The notes under the pieces: model-generated
Databases searched by the model: none
Told to the model about the DNA's origin: nothing
The model's input: the letters and a program-made list of their open reading frames with translations, nothing else
DNA from: Ignavibacteriales bacterium
GTDB taxonomy: Bacteria; Bacteroidota; Ignavibacteria; Ignavibacteriales; Ignavibacteriaceae
Direction of reading: 5' to 3'
Assembly: GCA_016714125.1 (NCBI GenBank)
Contig: JADJNX010000007.1
Coordinates: forward strand, 1-64,000
DNA length: 64,000 nucleotides
Shown here: piece by piece, positions 21,202 through 28,938 of the stretch
Layout: every line of letters starts with the position of its first letter
Numbering within the stretch: the first letter of the stretch is position 1
Translations under genes and position numbers: made by a program

Positions 21202-22797
21202 CTATTTTAACAAAGTCATCGACTTTGTCTGAGTGAAAAGAGTGGAACCCCCGTTAATTTTTGCAGTTACCCGATAAAAGTAAACCCCCGAATTTAAGGC
21301 GTTGGAAGAGAAATTAATCTTCTTAACGCCTTTTTCATTAATACCCGAGTAGATTGTGGTGATAAACTCCCCCGTCGGAGCAAAAAGATCAACATCCAAA
21401 TCACACTCCACCGGAACCACCACTTCAATTACTGTATTTGCTCCCCCCGATGTTGCTCCCCCATAAAATGGATTTGGATAATTTTGATGCACCGTAAATC
21501 CGTCAGGAATCAGGATATCCACCCTGAGTATGCCCGAATATTCAAAAGTGCCGTCGTTATCCACCATTTTTAATCTGTATTCATACCTCGAAGGTTGTGG
21601 CTTGGTGTCATTAAATGAGTAATATTTTACAGAGTTACTCATTCCCGCAGCTTCTGCCGAGCCAATTTGTGCCCATTCCCTACCGGGTTTTCTCCTCTCA
21701 ATCAAAAAAATGTAAGAGTTAACTTCAGTTGCGGTACTCCACAATAATTTTACATCCCCACCCTCCTCTCTCAACTGGAAATAGTTGAGCTCAACAGGCA
21801 GAGGGTCTTCCCCAAATGTATTGATGATTGCATTTGCCATTTTATCCCAACCTGTGATGTTGAGGCGGAGTTTATCCTTTTCCTGTTCAAGATGGAGAAA
21901 TCTTCCCGAAGAAACGGACGCTGAGGTCGAACAGGGGTCAAGGCTGTTGTTGAGATACCTCCCCTGAACATTTGTTAGACCGGCGAGTCTGTCCCACGCT
22001 ACATCAACATGCATTAATTTGTATGAAAGGGAAGTATCCTGCAATTCGAGATTATTCATCAAATCTGTTAACCAGTCGGTATCGGGTTCATCCCTTGTAC
22101 CGTTGCTCATAATCAGGTATGGATCTGATTCAGCTTTTGTAAATCCATGTAATTGAATAACTATCATACCGGTTATCTGTTCATCAAACACTTCTGTTGA
22201 TCTTTGCAATGCAGAGAGGATATTGTGGGGCTGATCCGATTTTCTGAAAGCGACATCCCCTCCTCCACAAACCGTAGTGGTTCCGGCACATTCCGAAGCG
22301 GTTGTTGAGTTACATCTGTGAGCCCCTGAAATGTAAAAACCTCTTGCCCCGGCCTGTTTAAAGACATGGATCCCCTGTTTTCCGGTATTAAAATCAAAGA
22401 TTGGATGTGGAGACTGGATAAAAAGTTTCTGCCTGAGGGGATTGGGATTTAAAACAACGGTTCCCCAATAGTTTATACCGGTATCCTTCTTTTCGAGGAA
22501 ATAATATTGTTTATCGGGATTTGGTTCTGTATCCATGAAGGAAATCACCTCATAACCTATCGAGTCAGCGATACCATGTGCCGTTCCATAGTTGCCGGCA
22601 AACATGGCATTAAGAGTCCTCTCCCAAATGTTCATTTGCTCCGCGGATGGTTCAGCATAAACATTATGAGGAGTGTCCAGCGGGATGTTTGATATGAGAG
22701 TATTAAAATAGGTTATCAAGTTGGCACTTTTGTTCACTTGCGCAGGCACAGTAAAACATAGAAGTGCCAAAAAGATTAGTGTCGCTGATCTTTTCAC
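21202..22797 (-). CDS. Secreted protein of unknown function with T9SS sorting domain
   Basis: 531 residues with signal peptide 'MKRSATLIFLALLCFTVPA'. The region about 50-330 is a single domain I do not recognise; it has a conserved look ('FIQSPHPIFDFNTGKQGIHV', 'GARGFYISGAHRCNS', 'GMIVIQLHGFTKAESDPYLI'), with His, Asp and Cys residues that could form an active site. Next comes the 'LPVELNYFQLREEGGDVKLL' linker, typical of Ignavibacteria exported proteins, and a T9SS type A sorting domain ('VHQNYPNPF', 'GVYFYRVTA'). Frame intact. It should be exported through the outer membrane and anchored or released by the T9SS. Confidence 0.75.
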   Translation of the reverse strand: MKRSATLIFLALLCFTVPAQVNKSANLITYFNTLISNIPLDTPHNVYAEPSAEQMNIWERTLNAMFAGNYGTAHGIADSIGYEVISFMDTEPNPDKQYYFLEKKDTGINYWGTVVLNPNPLRQKLFIQSPHPIFDFNTGKQGIHVFKQAGARGFYISGAHRCNSTTASECAGTTTVCGGGDVAFRKSDQPHNILSALQRSTEVFDEQITGMIVIQLHGFTKAESDPYLIMSNGTRDEPDTDWLTDLMNNLELQDTSLSYKLMHVDVAWDRLAGLTNVQGRYLNNSLDPCSTSASVSSGRFLHLEQEKDKLRLNITGWDKMANAIINTFGEDPLPVELNYFQLREEGGDVKLLWSTATEVNSYIFLIERRKPGREWAQIGSAEAAGMSNSVKYYSFNDTKPQPSRYEYRLKMVDNDGTFEYSGILRVDILIPDGFTVHQNYPNPFYGGATSGGANTVIEVVVPVECDLDVDLFAPTGEFITTIYSGINEKGVKKINFSSNALNSGVYFYRVTAKINGGSTLFTQTKSMTLLK

Positions 22798-22834
22798 TCA
22801 GGTTCCGATTAATGTGTGGTTTTAGTTATATCGA

Positions 22835-23479
22835 TTAATTAAGGTGTTCTACAAAATCATTAATGCTGTCGAAAACAGGAACTCCCGCCTCCAATAGTCT
22901 TTCTTTTGTTTGGTGACCGGAAGCGGTCAGGATGCAATCGACGCCCATTTCCATTGCAACCTCATAGTCATGAAGGGTATCTCCAACAAGAACAGCGGAG
23001 CTTTTCCCGTCACCAAGTCTTTTTACCAGATTAAGCCCCAGCTCCAGTTTGCTGTGTGCATACACATTTTCAAGACCGTTGATTTCCTCAAAATATCCCG
23101 TCAGACCATGTTTTTCGATAACATCAATAAGTTCTTTTTTTACATAAGCCGAGAGGATATATTGTTTAATTCCAAGTTTTTTTACTTTTGAAAGAACAGT
23201 CTCGACCTGCTCAAAAAGGTCCATTTCATGTCGGCGGATTTCGTAGGTATCAGCCCATTCCTTGCCAATGATTTCAAATGGGTGTTGAATAAAATCCACT
23301 CCTGCGGCTGCATAATAATCTTTCACAGGGAAAGTAAAAATCTCCCGGTATTTATCAAATGAAAGCCGTTGATAGCTGTTCTTTTCGAGGATATTATTAA
23401 TTATATCGAGGCAAATATGGACATCATTAAAGAGAGTCCCGTTCCAGTCCCATATTATATGATTATAGTGTTTGAGCAT
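22835..23479 (-). CDS. HAD-superfamily phosphatase (phosphoglycolate phosphatase-like)
   Basis: 214-residue haloacid dehalogenase-type hydrolase. Motif I is 'IIWDWNGTLFND' (about 8-19), a DxNGT variant of the nucleophile DxDGT; motif II Ser in 'YILSAYVKKEL' about 110; motif III Lys in 'AHSKLELGL'; motif IV 'AVLVGDTLHDYEVAMEMG' about 163-180. An alpha-helical cap lies between motifs I and II. Phosphoglycolate phosphatase is the nearest family but the substrate is not fixed by sequence. Stands alone, 35 bases after the preceding minus-strand gene. Confidence 0.8.
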   Translation of the reverse strand: MLKHYNHIIWDWNGTLFNDVHICLDIINNILEKNSYQRLSFDKYREIFTFPVKDYYAAAGVDFIQHPFEIIGKEWADTYEIRRHEMDLFEQVETVLSKVKKLGIKQYILSAYVKKELIDVIEKHGLTGYFEEINGLENVYAHSKLELGLNLVKRLGDGKSSAVLVGDTLHDYEVAMEMGVDCILTASGHQTKERLLEAGVPVFDSINDFVEHLN

Positions 23480-23617
23480 TTATCTCCGGACTTTCGAAAT
23501 ATTCGGTTTTGAATCAACAAATTTAAATTAATTTTTACAAATAATACCGGCAGATTATGATAGTCGGTCCTGAACACGATATACACGATGGAAAAGGATG
23601 AGCACGACTATTTGTTT

Positions 23618-25075
23618 TTACCCCATCGCAACATACCTCAAACCACAGTTGCACAACGCCGTTGCCTCTGCATTATCCTTATGGCGATCTTCATCACTTA
23701 CAAATGCATCATGAATAACGTTGAGTGCCTTCACCTCATCTGTTTTTGAAACGACCAGAGAAAGATTTAACATTGAAGCTCCTTGAGCAATCGATAGGAT
23801 ATCCACCCCATTCCTCCCAAGTGAATCAAAAATTCTGCCCGGGATGGTTGAGTTGTTTCTTAAATTTTCAGTTATCACCGCAATCAGCGAGACTTCCTGC
23901 TCAAATCCAAGACTTTTTATTTGTCCAAAATGAAGTTCATACCGCAATTCCTCCTCAATTTTGGCTTTAATTTCCAGCGCCCTGTCGGAATGAATACATA
24001 GACTGATGGAATTGCCCGCTGAAGCTTGTGAAGCGAGAACCACTTCAACTTTGTTCCGCGCAAGAAGTGAATAAACCCTGCCTGTCACTCCCAGAGAATC
24101 AGTAAATTCATTCCCTTCAAGTTTGAGAAGTACCAGATCGGTAAGGAGTGTAACCCCCGTTATGTTAATATTACCTGTGGAGCCTGATTCCTTTATCACA
24201 GTACCCAAAAATCCGGGGTTAAATGTGTTCCTGATAACTATGGGAACCAGTGCATGGCAAGCAGGTTTCACTGTGGGTGGATATACAACATTGGCACCAT
24301 AGTGAGTGAGTTCAAACGCTTCATCATAAGTAAGCGAATCTATTGGCACAGCACCCGGGACCAACCCGGGATCCGCCGTCATAAATCCATCCACATCGGT
24401 CCAAATCTCAATTTCATCAACCTTAAGAGCTGCTCCAATAATTGAAGCCGTATAATCGGAACCTCCCCTTCCCAAAGTAGTTGTCTCCCCACTCTCAGAC
24501 TTTGAAATAAAACCGGTAACTACCTGAATATTTTCATTCGAGGATAATTTTTCCCAGATGAACTTATTTGTTTTATCGAAATCAACTTTTGCACTTCCAA
24601 AGGAATTGTCGGTTATAATTACATCTCGCGAGTCAAAGTATTGTGCTTCAATCCCATTGACAGATAAAGCCTGACTTATAATCCGGGCTGAGAGTCGCTC
24701 CCCAAAACTTACCAGCCAATCGCTGCTCTTTGGCGAAAATTCCTGTAAAAGATGAATCCCATATAACAAATCTTTCAACTGAGTGAAGAGAGGAATAATC
24801 TCAATCATTACTGAGTTGATAAATTTGGGAGGGATCAAATCTCTGATCACCTCCGAATGTATCTCGATTATTTTATTGTAAGCCGCGTTCTCCGGTTGAG
24901 AACTTTTTGCCGCATAACTTCCCGCTTCAAGCAAGAGGTTTGTTATCCCCTTAAAAGCTGAAACAACAACTATCGGATTTTCACCTTTTTTGACACTGTT
25001 ACCAATAATTGAAATTACCTGATTAATGGCAGCGGCACTTCCAACCGAAGTGCCACCAAATTTAAGTACTTTCAT
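23618..25075 (-). CDS. lysC: Aspartate kinase
   Basis: Phosphorylates L-aspartate, the first step to lysine, threonine and methionine. Start at the ATG at 25075, one base after the stop of the PLP gene and behind GAGAGGA; an upstream in-frame start at 25120 would overlap that gene. 485 residues: 'MKVLKFGGTSVGSAA' at 1-15, 'WLVSFGERLSARI' about 120-132, 'TLGRGGSDYTASIIG' about 204-218, 'EIWTDVDGFMTADP' about 228-241, then tandem ACT regulatory domains with 'VSLIAVITENLRNNSTIPGR'. Length fits a monofunctional ThrA/LysC-type kinase with no fused homoserine dehydrogenase. Likely feedback-controlled by an aspartate-family amino acid through the ACT domains. Confidence 0.92.
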   Translation of the reverse strand: MKVLKFGGTSVGSAAAINQVISIIGNSVKKGENPIVVVSAFKGITNLLLEAGSYAAKSSQPENAAYNKIIEIHSEVIRDLIPPKFINSVMIEIIPLFTQLKDLLYGIHLLQEFSPKSSDWLVSFGERLSARIISQALSVNGIEAQYFDSRDVIITDNSFGSAKVDFDKTNKFIWEKLSSNENIQVVTGFISKSESGETTTLGRGGSDYTASIIGAALKVDEIEIWTDVDGFMTADPGLVPGAVPIDSLTYDEAFELTHYGANVVYPPTVKPACHALVPIVIRNTFNPGFLGTVIKESGSTGNINITGVTLLTDLVLLKLEGNEFTDSLGVTGRVYSLLARNKVEVVLASQASAGNSISLCIHSDRALEIKAKIEEELRYELHFGQIKSLGFEQEVSLIAVITENLRNNSTIPGRIFDSLGRNGVDILSIAQGASMLNLSLVVSKTDEVKALNVIHDAFVSDEDRHKDNAEATALCNCGLRYVAMG

Positions 25076-25076
25076 T

Positions 25077-26237
25077 TTATCCTCTCTTTCCGGTCTTGAC
25101 TTTATCGAGCGCCTGCTCAATATCCAGAATCAGATCCTCGGCATCCTCCAGTCCAACTGATAATCGAATCAGACTGTCAGTAACTCCCGCTTTAACTCTG
25201 ACATCCCTTGGCGTTGATTTATGCGTCATTGAGGCAGGATGGCAGACAAGACTTTTGGTCCCCCCAAGGCTTTCTGCAAGCTTGAATATTTTTGTGGAGG
25301 TAACAAAGAGGTTTGCACTTTCTTCTGTGTCATCCTTAAAAGAGAAAGAGATGATTCCACCCGGTAGCTTTTGTTGTCTTTTTGCAATATCGAAATTGGG
25401 GTGATTTTCAAGTCCCGGGTAATTCAACGTCTTTATTTCATCCCTTGTTTGAAGAAATCTTGCAATTTTGAGCGCATTTTGGGAGTGATTTTCAACTCTT
25501 ATCTTGAGGGTTTCGATACTTCTGATTAATAACCAGCTATCAAATGGCGCAAGCACTCCACCGGTTGCATTTTGGATGTATTTTAGTTCCTCTCCAAGCT
25601 TGGGTTCACGGGCAACTACCAACCCGGCAAGAACATCTGTGTGTCCGCCGATATATTTAGTTGCTGAGTGAATAACAATGTCCGCACCGAGATTAAGTGG
25701 CTTCTGAAGAATTGGAGAAGCAAATGTATTATCAACTACAAGCAGGATGTTCTGTTTTTTAGCAATTTTTGCTATCGCTTCTATATCTGATATTTTTAAC
25801 AGCGGGTTTGTGGGTGATTCCAGCCAAATCATTTTTGTATTCTCTGTGATGGCTTTTTCAACATTCGATGCATCGGTGGTATCAACAAATTTGATCGTAA
25901 TTCCAAATTTGTTGTAAACGGTTGTGAAAAGCCGATAGGCTCCACCATAAATATCATCCACAGCAATGACTTCATCACCTGATTTCAGAAGCTTTACAAC
26001 TGCATCAATTGCAGCCAGTCCACTTGCAAAAGCAAGTCCGCGGCTTCCGTTTTCAAGTTTGGCAACTATATCTTCAATTATTTTGCGCGTAGGGTTGTTG
26101 GTGCGGGTGTAATCAAACCCTTTATTCACACCGGGTGACTCCTGCACATAGGTGGAGGTTTGATAAATGGGTACTGCAACAGATCCTGTAAGTGGATCGA
26201 CGGGGATTGATTCAAGAATCGAGGTAAGCTCGTTCAT
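25077..26237 (-). CDS. metB: Cys/Met-metabolism PLP enzyme (cystathionine gamma-synthase-like)
   Basis: 386-residue fold-type I PLP enzyme of the trans-sulfuration family. 'YTRTNNPTRKIIEDIVAKLE' about 43-62, 'FASGLAAIDAV' about 70-80, 'DDIYGGAYRLF', 'VDNTFASPILQKPLNLGAD', and the PLP lysine in 'VIHSATKYIGGHTDVLAG' about 185-202; 'ESLGGTKSLVCHPASMTHKS' near the C-terminus. Gamma-synthase, gamma-lyase and beta-lyase cannot be separated safely by eye; coupling to aspartate kinase favours methionine biosynthesis. AGGAG stands seven bases before the ATG. The 5' side carries terminator-like hairpins that may regulate it. Confidence 0.85.
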   Translation of the reverse strand: MNELTSILESIPVDPLTGSVAVPIYQTSTYVQESPGVNKGFDYTRTNNPTRKIIEDIVAKLENGSRGLAFASGLAAIDAVVKLLKSGDEVIAVDDIYGGAYRLFTTVYNKFGITIKFVDTTDASNVEKAITENTKMIWLESPTNPLLKISDIEAIAKIAKKQNILLVVDNTFASPILQKPLNLGADIVIHSATKYIGGHTDVLAGLVVAREPKLGEELKYIQNATGGVLAPFDSWLLIRSIETLKIRVENHSQNALKIARFLQTRDEIKTLNYPGLENHPNFDIAKRQQKLPGGIISFSFKDDTEESANLFVTSTKIFKLAESLGGTKSLVCHPASMTHKSTPRDVRVKAGVTDSLIRLSVGLEDAEDLILDIEQALDKVKTGKRG

Positions 26238-26276
26238 TTGGGACTCCTGTTATTTTGTCAATTGATTTGATCTGGA

Positions 26277-26301
26277 CAAAAAACCACGCCAAGATGCGGG
26301 T
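26277..26301 (-). terminator. Terminator-like hairpin in the metB leader
   Basis: On the minus strand ACCCGC, a 6-base loop, GCG(T)GGT with one bulged T, then TTTTTTG. Only about 40-65 bases before the metB start, so it would act as an attenuator if real. Confidence 0.4.
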
Positions 26302-26326
26302 TTGACAGAATAATCCCGTAACTTTT

Positions 26327-26478
26327 TAGCGAATTGTTTTTCGTCGCAGCAATTAGTTATAAATGACGACGTTTGGATTTAAAGCAAAAAAACCTGCTAA
26401 ACAGCAGGTATCATGTACTTGAGGGGGCCATTTAGCGAATTATTTATTGTCGTTGCAATTTGCATTAAATCACGACAT
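26327..26478. repeat. Two copies of a ~48-base stem-forming element
   Basis: Copies at about 26327-26374 and 26431-26478 share about three quarters of positions, beginning ttagcgaatt. Each can close a 5-bp stem: cgtcg/cgacg in one copy, tgtcg/cgaca in the other, so the outer base pair changes on both sides and pairing is kept. Confidence 0.5.
26385..26409 (-). terminator. Intrinsic terminator
   Basis: Minus strand ACCTGCT-GTTT-AGCAGGT followed by a run of T. Perfect 7-base stem. It may end transcripts from the endonuclease gene upstream or act in the metB leader. Confidence 0.7.
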
Positions 26479-26565
26479 TTTGTTAAAGAACTCCTCAAAT
26501 ATAAAAAAGAAATATTATTCTACAAAATTATATTTACCTGGGAATGGACCAAATTCAGAAATAAA

Positions 26566-26724
26566 TTACTTCAACTTAAACCGGTTCTCGCCGGGTTTTA
26601 CATCAAATTGATAAAAATCCCCGCCATAAAACACTTCGAGATTAAACGAGGATTTGGAATCCACCCTCAACAAAATTAAATAATTGCCCTCTTCCCGAGG
26701 TTTAACCCCCGGGAAAATGGACAA
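26566..26724 (-). CDS. Short open frame or gene remnant of unknown function
   Basis: 52 codons from a TTG only 12 bases after the endonuclease stop. The composition looks coding ('GVKPREEGNYLILLRVDSKS', 'FNLEVFYGGDFYQFDVKPGE', ending 'NRFKLK'), like the last beta-strands of a secreted protein. It has no ATG and no clear RBS, so it may be the 3' remnant of a larger lost gene. Confidence 0.3.
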   Translation of the reverse strand: MSIFPGVKPREEGNYLILLRVDSKSSFNLEVFYGGDFYQFDVKPGENRFKLK

Positions 26725-26735
26725 TATAAATTTGT

Positions 26736-28148
26736 TTATTTGATCAAAGCGAGTTTTTTCATATCGGTAAACTCACCTGATCTCAACTGATAAAAATAGA
26801 CTCCCGAAGAGAGGTGTTCCGCGTTAAACTCAACTGAATGAACTCCCGCAGGTTTATCCTCATCAACCAAAGTTGAAATTTGATTTCCCATCACATCATA
26901 AATTTTAAGAGTTACATGATTACTCTCTGCCAAGTTATATTTTATGACTGTTGAAGGATTAAATGGATTGGGATAATTTTGTGAAAGGTTATAACCCTTT
27001 AAATTTCCCAAAAGATCTTCAATTCCTGTTGCCGGTCCTTGAGCTGTGAAGGTTACCACCGTGTCAGTCATCAAGACACCATTAATGCTTTTAAGATTTC
27101 TAAGCTGCATCGAGTAGAGTGTTCCACCACTTAACGTGGAAAAACTTAATAACAGTTTGGAGACATCATTTTCAACACCCCATTGAACAGCAACGGGATT
27201 TCCACCGCCGTTGTCACAAGCGAAGTTTTCCACTGTTATGGCGGCAACTGAATCGAGGTACCTTGTGAAATCGATAAAAAGAGAATTCACTCCGGGCATT
27301 AACTTCACAACCTGTGGTTTAAGATCAGTCTGCCAAATTTCAGCGGCAAATTCAGGATGATCTATAAACGGATTACGGTTGCGCTGAAAAGTAAAAATTG
27401 CATTGTTTCTGTTGATCTCTTTGGTGCTTACCGTGTCTTTTAAGTGCCAGCCATACATCAAATTGGCATACCATGTGAGGAGATTAGACTTGCTTGTAGC
27501 TCCACTTGATCCAAATCCGCTGTCTTCAGTGTACTATCTGACCGACATATACATCATCGATCTTGCGAGATCACCTTTGTAAGCATCAATCGGTTCAAAA
27601 ACAGTTGAAGCGTAACCGGGGTATGTGTTGGTTCCCACCTTGCTGCCATTTGTTGAAGTCCAGGTTGCCGAGCCAACAATTCCAAAAGGATAATTGCTTC
27701 TTCTGTTATTTACATATCCATCTGTAGGATACATGTGAAAGAGGTCGGATCTTGCGGGATTTGTAGCCCCAAGCCAACTGTCAGGCCAGGAATGTTCACG
27801 ATTGTAACAGTCACCTTCACCCGAATAGCTGCCACATTTTTTTACGCCATGGGTATATTCATAAGCAGGTGTGCCTCCGGGAATATCGGAATAAATATCC
27901 CAAATTTTCCCGTTAGGTTTTGTGTCAGTTGATGGAAAGGCAGTGTAAAGTCCATCATAACTAATTACAGTGTGGCCATCGATAATATTGTGAAGTGCCG
28001 TTCTGAGAGCGGTTCCGTATAATTTGTAGGCTCCCAGATAATAGTCAACCGGAGGTGTGTCTTGTGTAAAAGAGAGGGTTGAAAAAGAGACTGCCATGGT
28101 TAGTGTAACAACCAACCTGTTTGAAAAAAGGACAAATTTTTGTAACAT
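26736..28148 (-). CDS. Secreted endonuclease I family nuclease with T9SS sorting domain (in-frame stop)
   Basis: Extracellular DNA/RNA endonuclease of the EndA/NucM type. Signal peptide region 'VVTLTMAVSFSTLSFTQ', then 'YNREHSWPDSWLGATNPARS' and 'DLFHMYPTDGYVNNRRSNYP' (about 117-155), the His-Asn-containing core of endonuclease I. A TAG at 27534-27536 interrupts 'ARSMMYMSVR*YTEDSGFGS'; both sides are in the same frame and together match the intact paralogue, so one tyrosine codon has probably been changed. The distal part has 'NRNPFIDHPEFAAEIWQ', a beta domain, and a sorting domain ('LSQNYPNPFNPSTVIKYNL', 'GVYFYQLRSGEF'). Either a recent nonsense mutation or a base error. Role inferred: nutrient scavenging or biofilm DNA turnover. 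Confidence 0.8.
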
Positions 28149-28236
28149 TAATAACTTTCATGTAAAAGAGAAGAGTTTATCCTCTCACTAAAAAAACAAA
28201 ATGATGATATATAATCAGGAAAACACTTTAAAGATG

Positions 28237-28596
28237 TTACACTGAAAAATCATCTCTAATCAGGAGTAAAATGGCAGTTTGAGGCACAATCATCAACTTT
28301 TCACGGTCATATTCTATCTCAATTGCATCCTTTTTAAGGAAAATTGCCATATCACCCTCACGTGCTTGAAGCCCGATATACCTTGTTGAATCTTTTGATT
28401 CCTTCCAGGGTTCATCATCACCCGGCATAGCAATTGGATAACCGGGTCCCGTTTTAATGACATACCCGCTCTGAACCTTTTCGCGTTCCGTAACCCCCGG
28501 AGGAAGATAAAGTCCACCATGGGTTCTGCCTTCATCATCAACAGGTTTTATCAGAACCTTGTCGCCTACAACAATAAATTTTTGCATATCTTTCAT
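28237..28596 (-). CDS. GroES-like co-chaperonin
   Basis: 119 residues with the GroES fold pattern: 'GDKVLIKPVDDEGRTHGGLY' (about 11-30) includes the mobile-loop region, then 'GYVIKTGPG' and 'EGDMAIFLKKDAIEIEYDRE' near the dome/base strands. It is longer than classical GroES (about 95) through a charged insert ('GDDEPWKESKDSTRYIGLQA'). No groEL is adjacent. This matches the separate 'co-chaperone GroES family' proteins of Bacteroidota, whose role is unclear. Flanked by two secreted nuclease genes and, upstream, a repeat cluster. Confidence 0.75.
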   Translation of the reverse strand: MKDMQKFIVVGDKVLIKPVDDEGRTHGGLYLPPGVTEREKVQSGYVIKTGPGYPIAMPGDDEPWKESKDSTRYIGLQAREGDMAIFLKKDAIEIEYDREKLMIVPQTAILLLIRDDFSV

Positions 28597-28636
28597 AATT
28601 CTTGCCGTGTGTTTGATAATAACTTAAAGCACCGGA

Positions 28637-28935
28637 CCTCACCCCGGACCCCTCTCCTAAAAGTAGAGGGGAGGCTTAGATCACATTCTACTAAAAAAAA
28701 TCCGTGTTAAATCCGCGCCCCTCCGTACCTCACCCCCGACCCCTCTCCTAAAAGTAGAGGGGAGGTTTATTTAAATCACATTCTACTAAAAAAATCCGTG
28801 TCATCCGTGTTAAATCCGTGTCATCCGTGGAACTATCCCGCCCTTTTTATTTTGCAGACTGCAATCGGGACGATTACCACTCCTGACTCTTACGCAATCT
28901 AATACCTAATACCTGATACTTAATACCTAAAACTG
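28637..28935. repeat. Tandem and dispersed repeat cluster
   Basis: Two direct copies of a unit with acccctctcctaaaagtaga and ggggagg followed by atcacattctactaaaaaaa (about 28650-28700 and 28737-28793), then alternating tccgtgttaaa / tccgtgtcatc words to about 28829, the unit gcaatcgggacgattaccac (about 28859) and a period-7 array of taatacc (about 28900-28925). No coding sense. The unit can fold by pairing ccctct with agaggg. Confidence 0.8.
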
Positions 28936-28938
28936 TGA

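Larger units (their letters stand above)
26238..26565 (-). promoter_or_regulatory. Long structured leader upstream of metB-like gene
   Basis: Non-coding stretch. Reading on the minus strand toward metB it holds: a copy of a stem element (26431-26478), a good intrinsic terminator (26385-26409), a second copy of the stem element (26327-26374) and a weaker terminator-like hairpin (26277-26301), then the ribosome-binding site. This order suggests attenuation of metB-lysC, but I recognise no known SAM riboswitch core. Confidence 0.4.

Noticed and set aside
26238..26565. SAM riboswitch upstream of metB
   Set aside because: I could not find the conserved core of SAM-I or SAM-II; only terminators and the duplicated stem are visible.
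28637..28835. CRISPR array
   Set aside because: The repeats are direct but lack constant repeat length and unique spacers; they are dispersed repeat modules found elsewhere in the window.
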